IMG/VR virus record: IMGVR_UViG_3300030329_004893
Span: 18,496-53,356 of that record
DNA: 34,861 nucleotides
Strand: one strand, 5' to 3'
Source of the DNA: a virus
The position numbers were made by a program, and so were the translations under genes. Numbering within the stretch: position 1 is the stretch's first letter; the number at the start of each line of letters is the position of its first letter. Below the pieces are notes generated by a model, which had not been told where the DNA came from, made no database searches, and worked only from the letters and a program-made list of their open reading frames with translations. Below, in pieces: positions 7,697-15,319 of the stretch.

Positions 7697-8677
7697 ATGA
7701 ACACAACAGTACCGGTCAAAAATGTTATACGCTCTGTTGATAGGGCTAACAATCTAGAGACCCCATTACATATTTTAAGTATATGTAAAAATAATGAAAA
7801 ATATATTTCGTTATTATCGTCTACGCAGCATCAGTTTTATATACTACCGCAGCATCCTTGGAACAATATCATAGAAAAACGCCCCGCGAACGTACATACT
7901 TATAACGTCTTTTCTCCTCCTTTAGACTTTATTATATGTTATGACAGAGCCGAACAGTATGATGAGGCTGTTCTTTTGTCTCGACAGCTACAAGTTCCTA
8001 TTATTATTGTAGATATGTGCTCTAAAGAATCTATACGACCTCATCACTTTTTAGAAGACATGCACAATATTGATCTTAATCGTCTTAACAGACATGCGGC
8101 CTTAGCCGTTTATAACCACACAGACATACAACAGTCGTGGTCACATAATAATTTGACAGTTGCGCAAACTATTGTTATAGGTGTTGATGTTAACAAGTTT
8201 AACAGTATAAATCCAAAAAATAAAAAAGGAATTGCTCTCGATAATAATATTCCGGCACAAATAGGAGCTGTGGTAGCTTCATATGTTAATAACACCCATG
8301 ATATATTACCCACTGATCGTGACGACACAAACACGCCTATCGTTAATACTACTAAATATTTTATTAATCCGTATAAGCATATTACCGTAAAAACCTTAGA
8401 AGCAATGGCGGCTGAAAATGTTGTCATAGCTTTAAATACTCCTGATATCGCCAGCATTATTACACATCAAAAAACAGGTTGGTTACTTCATAGTCTAGAC
8501 GATCTACCTGCGGCGCTTGTTCTCTTAGAACAAAATCAAAATTTACAGCAAACAATTGCTCAAAATGCACGACAAAAGATCGTTAAAGACCATTCTCTAG
8601 ATAAATTCATATCGCGGTGGCAAAATACACTCCAAGCAATCCGAATGACTATATATCATCCAATACCCACACTATAA
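7697..8677 (+). CDS. GT-B glycosyltransferase-like protein (diverged)
   Basis: A 326-residue protein resembling a diverged GT4-type glycosyltransferase. The clearest part is the C-terminal domain: NPYKHITVKTLEAMAAENVVIALNTPD around 216-245, a block with the LEAMA-x(4)-P/V pattern of donor-binding sites, then HQKTGWLL and a closing helix ending in FISRWQ, as in many GT4 enzymes. The N-terminal part is less recognisable but has alternating strands such as DFIICYD and VPIIIVDM, as in a Rossmann fold. The E-x7-E motif is incomplete, so it may be inactive or a binding partner of the other transferases. It starts two bases after the previous gene. Asn, Thr and His are frequent. Confidence 0.6.
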   Translation: MNTTVPVKNVIRSVDRANNLETPLHILSICKNNEKYISLLSSTQHQFYILPQHPWNNIIEKRPANVHTYNVFSPPLDFIICYDRAEQYDEAVLLSRQLQVPIIIVDMCSKESIRPHHFLEDMHNIDLNRLNRHAALAVYNHTDIQQSWSHNNLTVAQTIVIGVDVNKFNSINPKNKKGIALDNNIPAQIGAVVASYVNNTHDILPTDRDDTNTPIVNTTKYFINPYKHITVKTLEAMAAENVVIALNTPDIASIITHQKTGWLLHSLDDLPAALVLLEQNQNLQQTIAQNARQKIVKDHSLDKFISRWQNTLQAIRMTIYHPIPTL

Positions 8678-8688
8678 GAAGGACAGCT

Positions 8689-9096
8689 ATGAAGATTAAT
8701 CTAATTACATCGACTATGAATGATTCGCCCTCTATTGCAGATCATCAAAACATATTGTTAGATAAAATTGATGAAGTAAATAATGGTTTATGCACCAGTA
8801 TTATGATGCAGCATGTGCTACAATATTTATCTATCCAACAACTAGAGAATGTGTTAAGTAAGCTTAGACATGGTGGAATTCTCAATATTCATGCTATAGA
8901 TATATCATTGCTTGCAAAGGGTTTGTATTGGGGAGAAATCGATATACAGAAATTTTCCTCTATCTTAGAAGGTAGTATTTCGTATCACTCGGCAGAGTTC
9001 CTGAAAGCCTTTTTAGAACAACGTGGTTACGTTATTGAGCACGTTGCTATGGACATCGACACTTTTTCCTTTATTTTGCGAGCCAAAAGACCATGA
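8689..9096 (+). CDS. truncated SAM-methyltransferase-like protein
   Basis: A 135-residue protein. The ATG at 8689 is preferred over an upstream TTG-type start because AAGAAGGA ends five bases before it. The sequence matches the second half of a class I methyltransferase: MMQHVLQYLSIQQLENVLSKLRHGGIL (about 38-65) resembles the strand-4/helix block ending in a Gly-Gly turn, followed by IDISLLAKGLYWGEID and a C-terminal FLEQRGYVIEH strand pair. The N-terminal Gly-rich SAM-binding loop (D/E-x-G-x-G-x-G) is absent; only about 35 residues precede the matching part. It may be an inactive relic, a regulatory subunit, or an acceptor-binding domain. It lies between glycosyltransferases, where sugar methylation would make sense, and overlaps the next gene by ATGA. 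Confidence 0.55.
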   Translation: MKINLITSTMNDSPSIADHQNILLDKIDEVNNGLCTSIMMQHVLQYLSIQQLENVLSKLRHGGILNIHAIDISLLAKGLYWGEIDIQKFSSILEGSISYHSAEFLKAFLEQRGYVIEHVAMDIDTFSFILRAKRP

Positions 9097-9920
9097 GCGA
9101 TTCAGATAGATTAGTGCCTATTTCATCAACATTTTGTTTAGATTGTGTGTTTGCAGAATATGATGAAAACAACAAGCAAACGGGGTGTAGGGCGGGTCGC
9201 CTAGAACAATTTCGCAATGCCAATATACCCATATCCGACATAACACATGACAATACCACGTCCTATATTATAGAAGGTAAGGCATGTATATATTATCGCA
9301 ATAAGGAGTGGGCACATGAAAAGTATAAAGGTAAAGATGATCAAGAAATATTTTCTATTGTTCAACAACAGCTCAACATTCCATATCATGCTATTGTATT
9401 TTTACGCAAGGATGACAATATAGATGATGCCAAAATGCGATTATCGGAATTAGAACAACAAAAGGTTAAGCCTAAAATTGTAACTCTAGTAGACCGTTCA
9501 CATTCCGAAGTTGCTATTACTCCACAGCTATTACAATTATTTAACAAGTATAGCTTTGCGTACTGGCGAGTACAAACGGTTCAAGCCACCGACCAAACAG
9601 ACATACAGGTTGTGGATCTTATATATGATAGTACTAAACAAATACCATTTATGTTTTATATATGCTTCGAAAGTAGAAGTCCTATTCCTTCTGAATTTTC
9701 TGAAGAAATACATACCGCCGTACAAGACAATATGCAGGCTTTTACAGTGTTATTACCCAACGCTGACAACGTAGGAGGAGGAGCATTAAAAGTAGCTCAT
9801 GCTAAACACGCAGGAAACTCATTTGATATTCCTTTAGAAACTAAGATTATCCATTATGATGACGCGCCTCATTTAATTAAAAAGGTAGAAGATATATGTC
9901 CAAGTCTCCAAACGTCTTAG
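9093..9920 (+). CDS. Cys-motif protein, possibly GT-A-like
   Basis: A 275-residue protein without a firm family. The first 75 residues hold a cysteine set, CLDCVFAEYDENNKQTGC (C15, C18, C32) and GKACIYYR, that could bind zinc. From about residue 95 there is a segment like the start of a GT-2 (GT-A) fold: PYHAIVFLRKDDNIDDAKMRLSEL and then KPKIVTLVDRS, i.e. a strand, a helix counting along a polypeptide, and a strand ending in a charged residue. A clear DxD motif was not found. The neighbours are glycosyltransferases and a nucleotidyltransferase, so a role in the same sugar pathway is likely. It overlaps the methyltransferase-like gene by 4 bases and the next gene by 25 bases. Confidence 0.5.
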   Translation: MSDSDRLVPISSTFCLDCVFAEYDENNKQTGCRAGRLEQFRNANIPISDITHDNTTSYIIEGKACIYYRNKEWAHEKYKGKDDQEIFSIVQQQLNIPYHAIVFLRKDDNIDDAKMRLSELEQQKVKPKIVTLVDRSHSEVAITPQLLQLFNKYSFAYWRVQTVQATDQTDIQVVDLIYDSTKQIPFMFYICFESRSPIPSEFSEEIHTAVQDNMQAFTVLLPNADNVGGGALKVAHAKHAGNSFDIPLETKIIHYDDAPHLIKKVEDICPSLQTS

Positions 9921-10432
9921 TTGCTGTAGGTCAAACCCAGAACAACATGGGGTATGTGCCACAGCAAACGTATCGAAATTTATTTACAGAATTTAATCTC
10001 GATACAGCTATATCGTTTGACAACGATGCTGACTTTTATAATACTAAAATTAGAACTCCATCCACTCAAGGGAAGTCCGATTTTGATATATATGGATTTG
10101 TGCCGGGAAACTATAGCTATACTTATGATGATAGTATTCAAACTATTGTGGAATTTTTTCAGCAAGATAGTCAGATCGATATCGTGATCTGTGACTTGTT
10201 ATTCATACGACCTAATTTTACATCTTATACATATATACATCCTCAATCTGAGAATAACATACCCTTTTTTATAAATAGCTCCATAGTAAATAAAATACGC
10301 TTTGTAAATGAGCCCCAACTAATGCAAAAACAATTAAGAGAACTACAACAGCAAGGCCATATTATCTTTCATATCGCACTTCCTTTAATTTCAATCCATA
10401 GCGACCCCGCTCAAACAATATCGAGATCATAA
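9896..10432 (+). CDS. hypothetical protein of the sugar cassette
   Basis: A 178-residue protein that I do not recognise with confidence. It begins SPNVLVAVGQTQNNMGYVPQ, a strand and a short loop like the opening of a nucleotide-sugar-binding domain. It contains IDIVICDLLFIRP (about 94-106), which could be a GT-A nucleotide-binding strand with its Asp, and ends with a Gln-rich helix followed by HIIFHIALPLISI. The start overlaps the previous gene by 25 bases; the ATG at 9896 is the first in this frame. Such a large overlap suggests a paired partner of the 9093 product. It may be a shortened GT-A protein; this is inference. Confidence 0.45.
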   Translation: MSKSPNVLVAVGQTQNNMGYVPQQTYRNLFTEFNLDTAISFDNDADFYNTKIRTPSTQGKSDFDIYGFVPGNYSYTYDDSIQTIVEFFQQDSQIDIVICDLLFIRPNFTSYTYIHPQSENNIPFFINSSIVNKIRFVNEPQLMQKQLRELQQQGHIIFHIALPLISIHSDPAQTISRS

Positions 10433-10441
10433 ACAAACGTA

Positions 10442-11137
10442 ATGAAATTTAAAAAAGATAATGTAGGTGTGATAATTCCTGCGGCTGGTATGGGTCGTAG
10501 AATGAAGTCGTATGGACCTAAGCCACTAATAAAAATAGGTAATTCTACCGTTATTAAAAATCAAATCAATCTAGTACAAACATATTTTGGTACTTCGACA
10601 ACCTTAGTATTGGTTTGTGGTTTCCAAGCTAATGCGCTAATGAATGAAACTCCGTCCGATATTCTCAAAATCGAAAATGAACGATACACCGAAACTAATG
10701 TAGCTCGTAGTATTGGTTTGGGCTTACGTGTGCTTTCATCAGCTTCAAAAGTTCTAATTATATACGGCGACCTAGTATTTAATTCTGCTGCGATCAAAAG
10801 TATTGATTTAAAAGAATCGAGTATTATAGTTGCTGATGAGGGAATGGGAGAAAATGAAGTAGGATGTGTTATAGATCATAAAACTCACAAACTTGCAAAT
10901 TTGATGTATGACCTACCTTATAAGTGGGGACAAATAGCAGTATTTATGAACCAAGAGCTGGAACTATTAAAACAATTATGTTGGGATGAAAAAAATTATA
11001 CCAAATTTGGTTTTGAAATTATTAATCAAATATTATATAAAGGGGGTTCTTTCAAATGTATCCAACACCCAGATATAAAAATTGTTGATATTGATAATTC
11101 CAAAGATATAGAAAAGGCCAAAGAAATTTTATTATGA
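10442..11137 (+). CDS. sugar- or choline-phosphate nucleotidyltransferase
   Basis: A 231-residue nucleotidyltransferase of the NTP_transf/MobA-like superfamily, which joins a sugar-1-phosphate or an alcohol phosphate to CTP, UTP or GTP. The signature GVIIPAAGMGRRMKSYG-PKPLIKIG (8-33) holds the pyrophosphorylase loop G-x-G-x-R-M and the Lys after Pro. YGDLVF (108-113) carries the metal-binding Asp110, and DIDNSKDIEKA near the C-terminus gives the second metal-site Asp. The length and the early NERYTETNVARSIGL segment resemble LicC-type choline-phosphate cytidylyltransferases, though sugar nucleotidyltransferases fit as well. It would supply activated donors for the flanking glycosyltransferases. 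It starts 10 bases after the previous gene and overlaps the next by ATGA. Confidence 0.8.
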   Translation: MKFKKDNVGVIIPAAGMGRRMKSYGPKPLIKIGNSTVIKNQINLVQTYFGTSTTLVLVCGFQANALMNETPSDILKIENERYTETNVARSIGLGLRVLSSASKVLIIYGDLVFNSAAIKSIDLKESSIIVADEGMGENEVGCVIDHKTHKLANLMYDLPYKWGQIAVFMNQELELLKQLCWDEKNYTKFGFEIINQILYKGGSFKCIQHPDIKIVDIDNSKDIEKAKEILL

Positions 11138-12003
11138 AAATTGTTATTCCTACCCTACCGTTATTAATTACAAAGTATGTAGCTCAATGCTTACAGTCGC
11201 TTAAAAATGACAATATCAATACGCTTATGTGGAACTCACAAAAATCCATAGTAGATGTATTTGACGAATTACAACCCGAGATTATATTTTTACACACATC
11301 ACAAATCAATCAAGCATTTGCAACAGTATGTAACGAGTTTAGTTTTAAATATGTTCTTATTGTAACTGATCAGCCCATACCTACTAACCTACCGCAATCT
11401 CCATCTGCTATCATTGATTTGTCCAGTAATGATTCTATCATCACCAGTCAAAATAACGTTATGCGCCCAACAGCAATGGCTAATATCCCAGATATTTATG
11501 ATGCACGATATATAGACAAATATAAATCGGAGATTTTGATTGATACAACTTTCACTTCCGGTATCGATAGTGATATTATCGACCTATTGTCCTATTTAGC
11601 TAATGAATATTGCACAAAAATTATAGGCGATCAGCCTGTACCATTACACAACTATATTGGTAAAGTTAATATGATAGATAGGGCTATTTTTTTAAAGTCC
11701 GCTAATATAGTTATTGACATAGGCGCTAATGAACATGCGTGGGATGCAGCATATTTAAAAGTGCCCACTTTGTGTACTCATCCCACCAATAGCGACCTTA
11801 TCTATTGTTCGAGTCTTAATATTTTAAAACAAAATTTACATACCTTATTCAGCAATGAATTAGCTAAAAAAGAATATATTACCCAAATATATAAAAGCGC
11901 ATGTAATAATACATCTTTCATATTTACCTCTAAACTCTTCAATAGGATAGGCGAAGTTGAAATTTCTCACGAATTGCTAAAAACCCAAGAGGCCCTACTA
12001 TGA
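11134..12003 (+). CDS. putative glycosyltransferase-like protein
   Basis: A 289-residue protein of uncertain family. The pattern KIVIPTLPLLITKYVAQCLQSL at the start, EIIFLHTS near 49-56, and the late block ANIVIDIGANEHAWDAAYLKVPTLCTH (about 188-215) follow the order of GT-B enzymes, with AYLKVPTL standing in for the A-x-G-x-P-V turn. The protein is short for a full GT-B enzyme (usually 330 or more) and no catalytic residues can be assigned, so it may be a diverged or non-catalytic member. It overlaps both neighbours by ATGA. Confidence 0.5.
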   Translation: MKIVIPTLPLLITKYVAQCLQSLKNDNINTLMWNSQKSIVDVFDELQPEIIFLHTSQINQAFATVCNEFSFKYVLIVTDQPIPTNLPQSPSAIIDLSSNDSIITSQNNVMRPTAMANIPDIYDARYIDKYKSEILIDTTFTSGIDSDIIDLLSYLANEYCTKIIGDQPVPLHNYIGKVNMIDRAIFLKSANIVIDIGANEHAWDAAYLKVPTLCTHPTNSDLIYCSSLNILKQNLHTLFSNELAKKEYITQIYKSACNNTSFIFTSKLFNRIGEVEISHELLKTQEALL

Positions 12004-12461
12004 TTGGTGTGTTAAAATCTGAAATAAACAAATCAGATCAAAATGTGTTTCTGATTAATAGTTTAAATAAATTAACTAAGGAAACTACAACACAGAACTG
12101 TTTATTTTGCAATGAAGTAGATCCCACTTTAAACCCCCGGATAATGACAAATGTCTTACCTCGAATTCATATGTTATATTTTAAGGATATCCTAATCACA
12201 GATGACCTTACCGAAGCCCAAAGCTTACAAAATATTCCCAACGCTAAACGTCGATTTATATATTTATATCATTTAGAATGGCCATATATAGAGCAGTTAT
12301 CTTTTACACATATTAAATCGATATTATTAAATGATGATATTGGATTAATTGCAAGAAGTGTCACACATGCTAAGTTAATTACACAATTATTTAAAAAACC
12401 TGAATATATAATGCCGGAATGGAATTATAAAACACTTATAGAGATTGATCACAATGAATAA
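12000..12461 (+). CDS. hypothetical protein, glycosyltransferase-associated
   Basis: A 153-residue protein with no firm match. It has one CxxC (CLFC, 34-37) that could be half of a metal site, strands at RIHMLYFKDILITDDL and KRRFIYLYHLEWPYI, and LIARSVTHAKLITQLF near 118-133. The alternating strands and helices look like part of a Rossmann-like domain. It overlaps the previous gene by ATGA and the endonuclease gene by 8 bases. It may be an accessory protein or a fragment of a glycosyltransferase; the evidence is context only. Confidence 0.45.
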   Translation: MIGVLKSEINKSDQNVFLINSLNKLTKETTTQNCLFCNEVDPTLNPRIMTNVLPRIHMLYFKDILITDDLTEAQSLQNIPNAKRRFIYLYHLEWPYIEQLSFTHIKSILLNDDIGLIARSVTHAKLITQLFKKPEYIMPEWNYKTLIEIDHNE

Positions 12462-13218
12462 AAATGAAAAATATATTTTAGAACTATATCAACAAAAACA
12501 ATGGAGTACGTATCAAATTGCGGAAAAATTGAATACATATCCAAATAAAATTCGTCGTATTCTACAAAAGCACGGTATAGTATTAAGGAAGGCAACAGAC
12601 GCACAAAAAAATGCTCTAGACAATGGGCGTGCCAAACATCCCACTAAAGGCAAACAACGTTCTGAAGATACTAAACAAAAAATTAGCGAATCACAAGGCT
12701 TGGTATGGGATAGATTAACCGAAAAAGAAAAATTACATAGATCGAAAATTGGAAAACAGGCGTGGGAACAAAAAACAGATATAGAAAAACAAAATCTCAT
12801 ATTGCAAGCTCAAGAAGCAGTTCGTGAAAGTAGTCGTAAAGGTTCCAAGCTAGAACATTTCTTATTGTCAGAATTAGGCAAACATAAGATTAAAGTTGAA
12901 TTCCATAAAGAGCATTGGCTGCAAAACCATAACTTACAAATAGATTTATATTTACCTACGTATAAAGTAGCAATAGAAGTAGATGGTCCATCGCACTTTA
13001 AACCTGTATGGGGTCAAGAAAATTTAGCTCGCAATATTAAAGCAGACCAACAAAAAACCGGATTAATTTTACAAAGCAATTTAGTTATGGTCAGGATCAA
13101 ACAGGACAAATCCTTAACTCAGCGATATATGCGAACCATACTACAAAAGTTATTGGGGTTGTTAGATCAAATTGGACAGAAATATCCACAGGAAAATGAA
13201 AGGTATTTTGAACTATGA
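12454..13218 (+). CDS. homing-type endonuclease, Vsr/EDxHD fold
   Basis: A 254-residue free-standing endonuclease. The ATG at 12454 is preferred over a TTG three codons upstream because it forms the ATGAATAA overlap with the previous stop, as at the sigma/glycosyltransferase junction. Residues 18-42 form a helix-turn-helix (STYQIAEKLNTYPNKIRRIL). TKGKQRSEDTKQKISES (about 63-80) is a NUMOD3-type DNA-binding repeat seen in homing endonucleases. From about 133 to 225 there is a PD-(D/E)xK nuclease of the Vsr-like EDxHD kind: Glu in SKLEHF, Asp in IDLYLP and EVDGPSHF with its Glu, Asp and His. Such genes spread between phages by cutting DNA lacking them. It is not inside an intron here; it sits in frame in the operon. 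Confidence 0.82.
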   Translation: MNKNEKYILELYQQKQWSTYQIAEKLNTYPNKIRRILQKHGIVLRKATDAQKNALDNGRAKHPTKGKQRSEDTKQKISESQGLVWDRLTEKEKLHRSKIGKQAWEQKTDIEKQNLILQAQEAVRESSRKGSKLEHFLLSELGKHKIKVEFHKEHWLQNHNLQIDLYLPTYKVAIEVDGPSHFKPVWGQENLARNIKADQQKTGLILQSNLVMVRIKQDKSLTQRYMRTILQKLLGLLDQIGQKYPQENERYFEL

Positions 13219-13970
13219 ACAGTACGAGCGAATTGTCAGACATGGTAGAAATGGTAGAAGGACAATCAAAGTATCTGGACGATTTTGAAAGACAAGAGAT
13301 AGATGATCAAAGACCACATGAGTCTGACCCTGAATGGTCGGAATATTTATTAGATCAACTGTCCGATAGCGAACTCATTAACGGGGCGCCCACCGTTGAC
13401 GGATTACGTCGCATTACTGAAAAATGTTTTGGAGAAATCGTACAATCCAAAAGCGACATTGTCGAAACACCAACGTCTCAAAATAATCAACGCTGTACTA
13501 TCCGTCATACTCTAGCTATTAATAAGTATAGTAGCAGACAAAATATATCCGTAGATGGATGTGTTGATGTACTTTATCATAAAACACCCTATCCATTTAA
13601 AGATCATTTAATTGCTACTGCGGACACTAGGGCTGAAGGTAAGGCATTAAGACGTGCTTTAAAAATTCGAGTAGTAACTGCTGAAGAGTTACAAAATGAA
13701 GATGAAGATGAAAGTTTAACAAATGATGAATTAGTCAATGATCAACAAATTTTGGCTTTAAACCAACTTTGTAAACGACTTAATATCTCGGTTGTGCCTT
13801 TTGTTACGGCTGAATATAAAATTACAAAGATTAATGAATTACGTAATCTTGAAGGTAGGTTATTAATTAGTAAATTGTCCGACTTTCAACGAACACCAAC
13901 AGATATTCCCAAATCATATATTGGATATGATGATAACTGGAAAACCAATTTTTACGGGAGTTCCCAATGA
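13215..13970 (+). CDS. possible Rad52-like single-strand annealing protein
   Basis: A 251-residue acidic protein. The central block VDGCVDVLYHKTPYPF followed by HLIATADTRAEGKALRRALKI (about 131-151) resembles the A-x-A-x-TRA-x-GRAL-R motif of Rad52/Erf-type annealing proteins of phages. These bind single-stranded DNA and anneal complementary strands during recombination. An acidic stretch (NEDEDES) separates it from a C-terminal helical segment, NDQQILALNQLCKRLNI and later KINELRNLEGRLLISKL, which may be a DNA-binding tail. The next gene is a zinc-ribbon protein, a pair seen in phage recombination loci. The assignment rests on one motif. It overlaps both neighbours by ATGA. Confidence 0.5.
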   Translation: MNSTSELSDMVEMVEGQSKYLDDFERQEIDDQRPHESDPEWSEYLLDQLSDSELINGAPTVDGLRRITEKCFGEIVQSKSDIVETPTSQNNQRCTIRHTLAINKYSSRQNISVDGCVDVLYHKTPYPFKDHLIATADTRAEGKALRRALKIRVVTAEELQNEDEDESLTNDELVNDQQILALNQLCKRLNISVVPFVTAEYKITKINELRNLEGRLLISKLSDFQRTPTDIPKSYIGYDDNWKTNFYGSSQ

Positions 13971-14347
13971 AAGCTAGAATAAAAGCTACTGACAGCCTAT
14001 GGTTTGATGTAGAAGCAGAACAGGAAGATGAACTATTTAAACAAATTGCACGCATACAAGAAATCTTTCAATACAAGGGGTGCGGCGCATGTGGGTCTGC
14101 CAATATTAAGTTTGTATGCAGATTAGACAATTCTGACAATGATTGGTTGGAAATAGTATGTCAAGACTGTAGAGCTAAATTAATCTTCGGACGCACCAAA
14201 AAAGGAGGCTTAATTTTTCCTAAGATCAAATGGGATCAATTGTCTACTAAACAACAAGAACAACGTATCAACGAAAAGGCGTATGCTGACAAAAATCGCG
14301 GATATTTACCAGATTCTGGATGGTTTATTTATAAACCCAGATCTTAA
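13967..14347 (+). CDS. zinc-ribbon protein
   Basis: A 126-residue protein with a clear zinc ribbon: C39-x2-C42 (GCGACGS) and C65-x2-C68 (VCQDCRA), 23 residues apart, inside strands such as KFVCRLD and AKLIFGRTKKGGLIFPK. The basic segment after the ribbon and its place beside the Rad52-like gene suggest nucleic acid binding, perhaps in recombination or transcription. A C-terminal helix is Gln- and Lys-rich (STKQQEQRINEKAYADK). No catalytic motif is seen. This is the last gene of the continuously overlapping run; a 54-base gap follows. Confidence 0.7.
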   Translation: MKARIKATDSLWFDVEAEQEDELFKQIARIQEIFQYKGCGACGSANIKFVCRLDNSDNDWLEIVCQDCRAKLIFGRTKKGGLIFPKIKWDQLSTKQQEQRINEKAYADKNRGYLPDSGWFIYKPRS

Positions 14348-14401
14348 ACACAGTTTAGTGTATTATAACAATACATATCAATATGAAATACAATATGACA
14401 T
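14348..14401 (+). promoter_or_regulatory. possible promoter before dnaJ
   Basis: The 54-base gap between the zinc-ribbon and DnaJ genes is very AT-rich and contains GTATTATAACAATA around 14360-14373, a -10-like box similar to ACTATAATAGTA before the sigma-like gene. Both can be written TATAA[TC]A-N-TA. No -35 and no terminator hairpin was identified. No Shine-Dalgarno is obvious before the DnaJ ATG. This is a weak, inferred site. Confidence 0.25.
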
Positions 14402-15031
14402 ATGAATCCTTATAAAGTATTGGGTATAGCCAATGACGCTACTCCCGATGATATTAAACAAGCATATTTGACATTGGCACGTCAACACCACCCAGATACA
14501 GGGGGAGATGCAAATAAATTCAAAGAAGCTCAACAGGCATATGATATTTTATCCAATAAACAACCTTCATCGCCAGAGCCTACACACCCACACCATATAA
14601 ATCCTGCCGATCTTACCAATTTATTTACGCAGGGTGGTCATCCTTTTGGAGATATTTTTTCTCAGTTTTCCAATCGTCAAACACGACAACAGCCGGTTAA
14701 ACTTCACACAGACGATAGTGAAATTCAATTTAATTTAAGAGCTAATTTAGAACAAATAAAAAATGGTGCTACTACCACCATAGCTTATAACCGAAATATA
14801 GCATGTCCAGACTGCCGTGGTATAGGAGGAGAACAAAAAACTCATTGCGCAGAATGTAGAGGCGCAGGCGTTATCACAATCCGACATGGACCTACAATGC
14901 TACAACAGCATCCATGCGCCTCTTGTAATGGTCGAGGTGTAATTTGGCAAAACCCATGTCGTAAATGTCAAACAAACGGATATGTACAACAAGCTGAACA
15001 AATCAAAGTTAAAATTGGTGAAGACAAATAG
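14402..15031 (+). CDS. dnaJ: DnaJ-like co-chaperone, C-terminally shortened
   Basis: A 209-residue J-domain protein that would stimulate the ATPase of a DnaK-type chaperone. The J domain fills residues 1-50 with the essential HPD at 30-32. A Pro/His/Gly-rich linker follows (PHHINPADL to GHPFGDIFSQF). The zinc domain has four CxxC units: CPDCRGIG (C135, C138), CAECRGAG, CASCNGRG and a degenerate CRKCQTNG. The protein ends shortly after, so the C-terminal substrate-binding and dimerisation domains of bacterial DnaJ (about 375 residues) are largely absent. Phages use such proteins to recruit host DnaK for replication or particle assembly. It stands 12 bases before the membrane-protein gene, with GAGGAA between them as that gene's ribosome binding site. 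Confidence 0.9.
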   Translation: MNPYKVLGIANDATPDDIKQAYLTLARQHHPDTGGDANKFKEAQQAYDILSNKQPSSPEPTHPHHINPADLTNLFTQGGHPFGDIFSQFSNRQTRQQPVKLHTDDSEIQFNLRANLEQIKNGATTTIAYNRNIACPDCRGIGGEQKTHCAECRGAGVITIRHGPTMLQQHPCASCNGRGVIWQNPCRKCQTNGYVQQAEQIKVKIGEDK

Positions 15032-15043
15032 AGGAATACGACA

Positions 15044-15319
15044 ATGTTTGTAAATGCGTTTGAAATTTTTTTACAAAGTTTAGCATATTCTTTTTGGCCT
15101 TTTATATTTATAATCATTAGTTTGTATATGGCAAATAAATATTTTAATCATGGCTATAAGCAAAAAATAGACAAAGACAAAAAAATTAGCGAAACAGGCC
15201 GCAAAGACGAAATGCAAAATTTGGCCGACAAAGCCATCAATTTCAAACCGCCTAAAATTGAAACTTCATTTGGCGAACAACGCATAGGTGAGGTGTATAA
15301 TCATGAGACGAAGGATTAG
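15044..15319 (+). CDS. small single-pass membrane protein
   Basis: A 91-residue protein of unknown function. Residues 10-32 (about FLQSLAYSFWPFIFIIISLYM) form one hydrophobic segment long enough to cross the inner membrane. The rest is charged and Lys-rich, with no further membrane segment. The basic residues directly after the segment favour a cytoplasmic C-terminus by the positive-inside rule. A ribosome binding site GAGGAA precedes the ATG. It overlaps the start of the actin-like gene by 17 bases, so the two are probably translated together; a membrane anchor for the actin-like protein is one possible role, by context only. Confidence 0.6.
   Translation: MFVNAFEIFLQSLAYSFWPFIFIIISLYMANKYFNHGYKQKIDKDKKISETGRKDEMQNLADKAINFKPPKIETSFGEQRIGEVYNHETKD

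Noticed and set aside
8617-8688. Upstream start for the methyltransferase-like protein
   Set aside because: It would overlap the previous gene and adds residues without similarity; ATG 8689 has AAGAAGGA before it.
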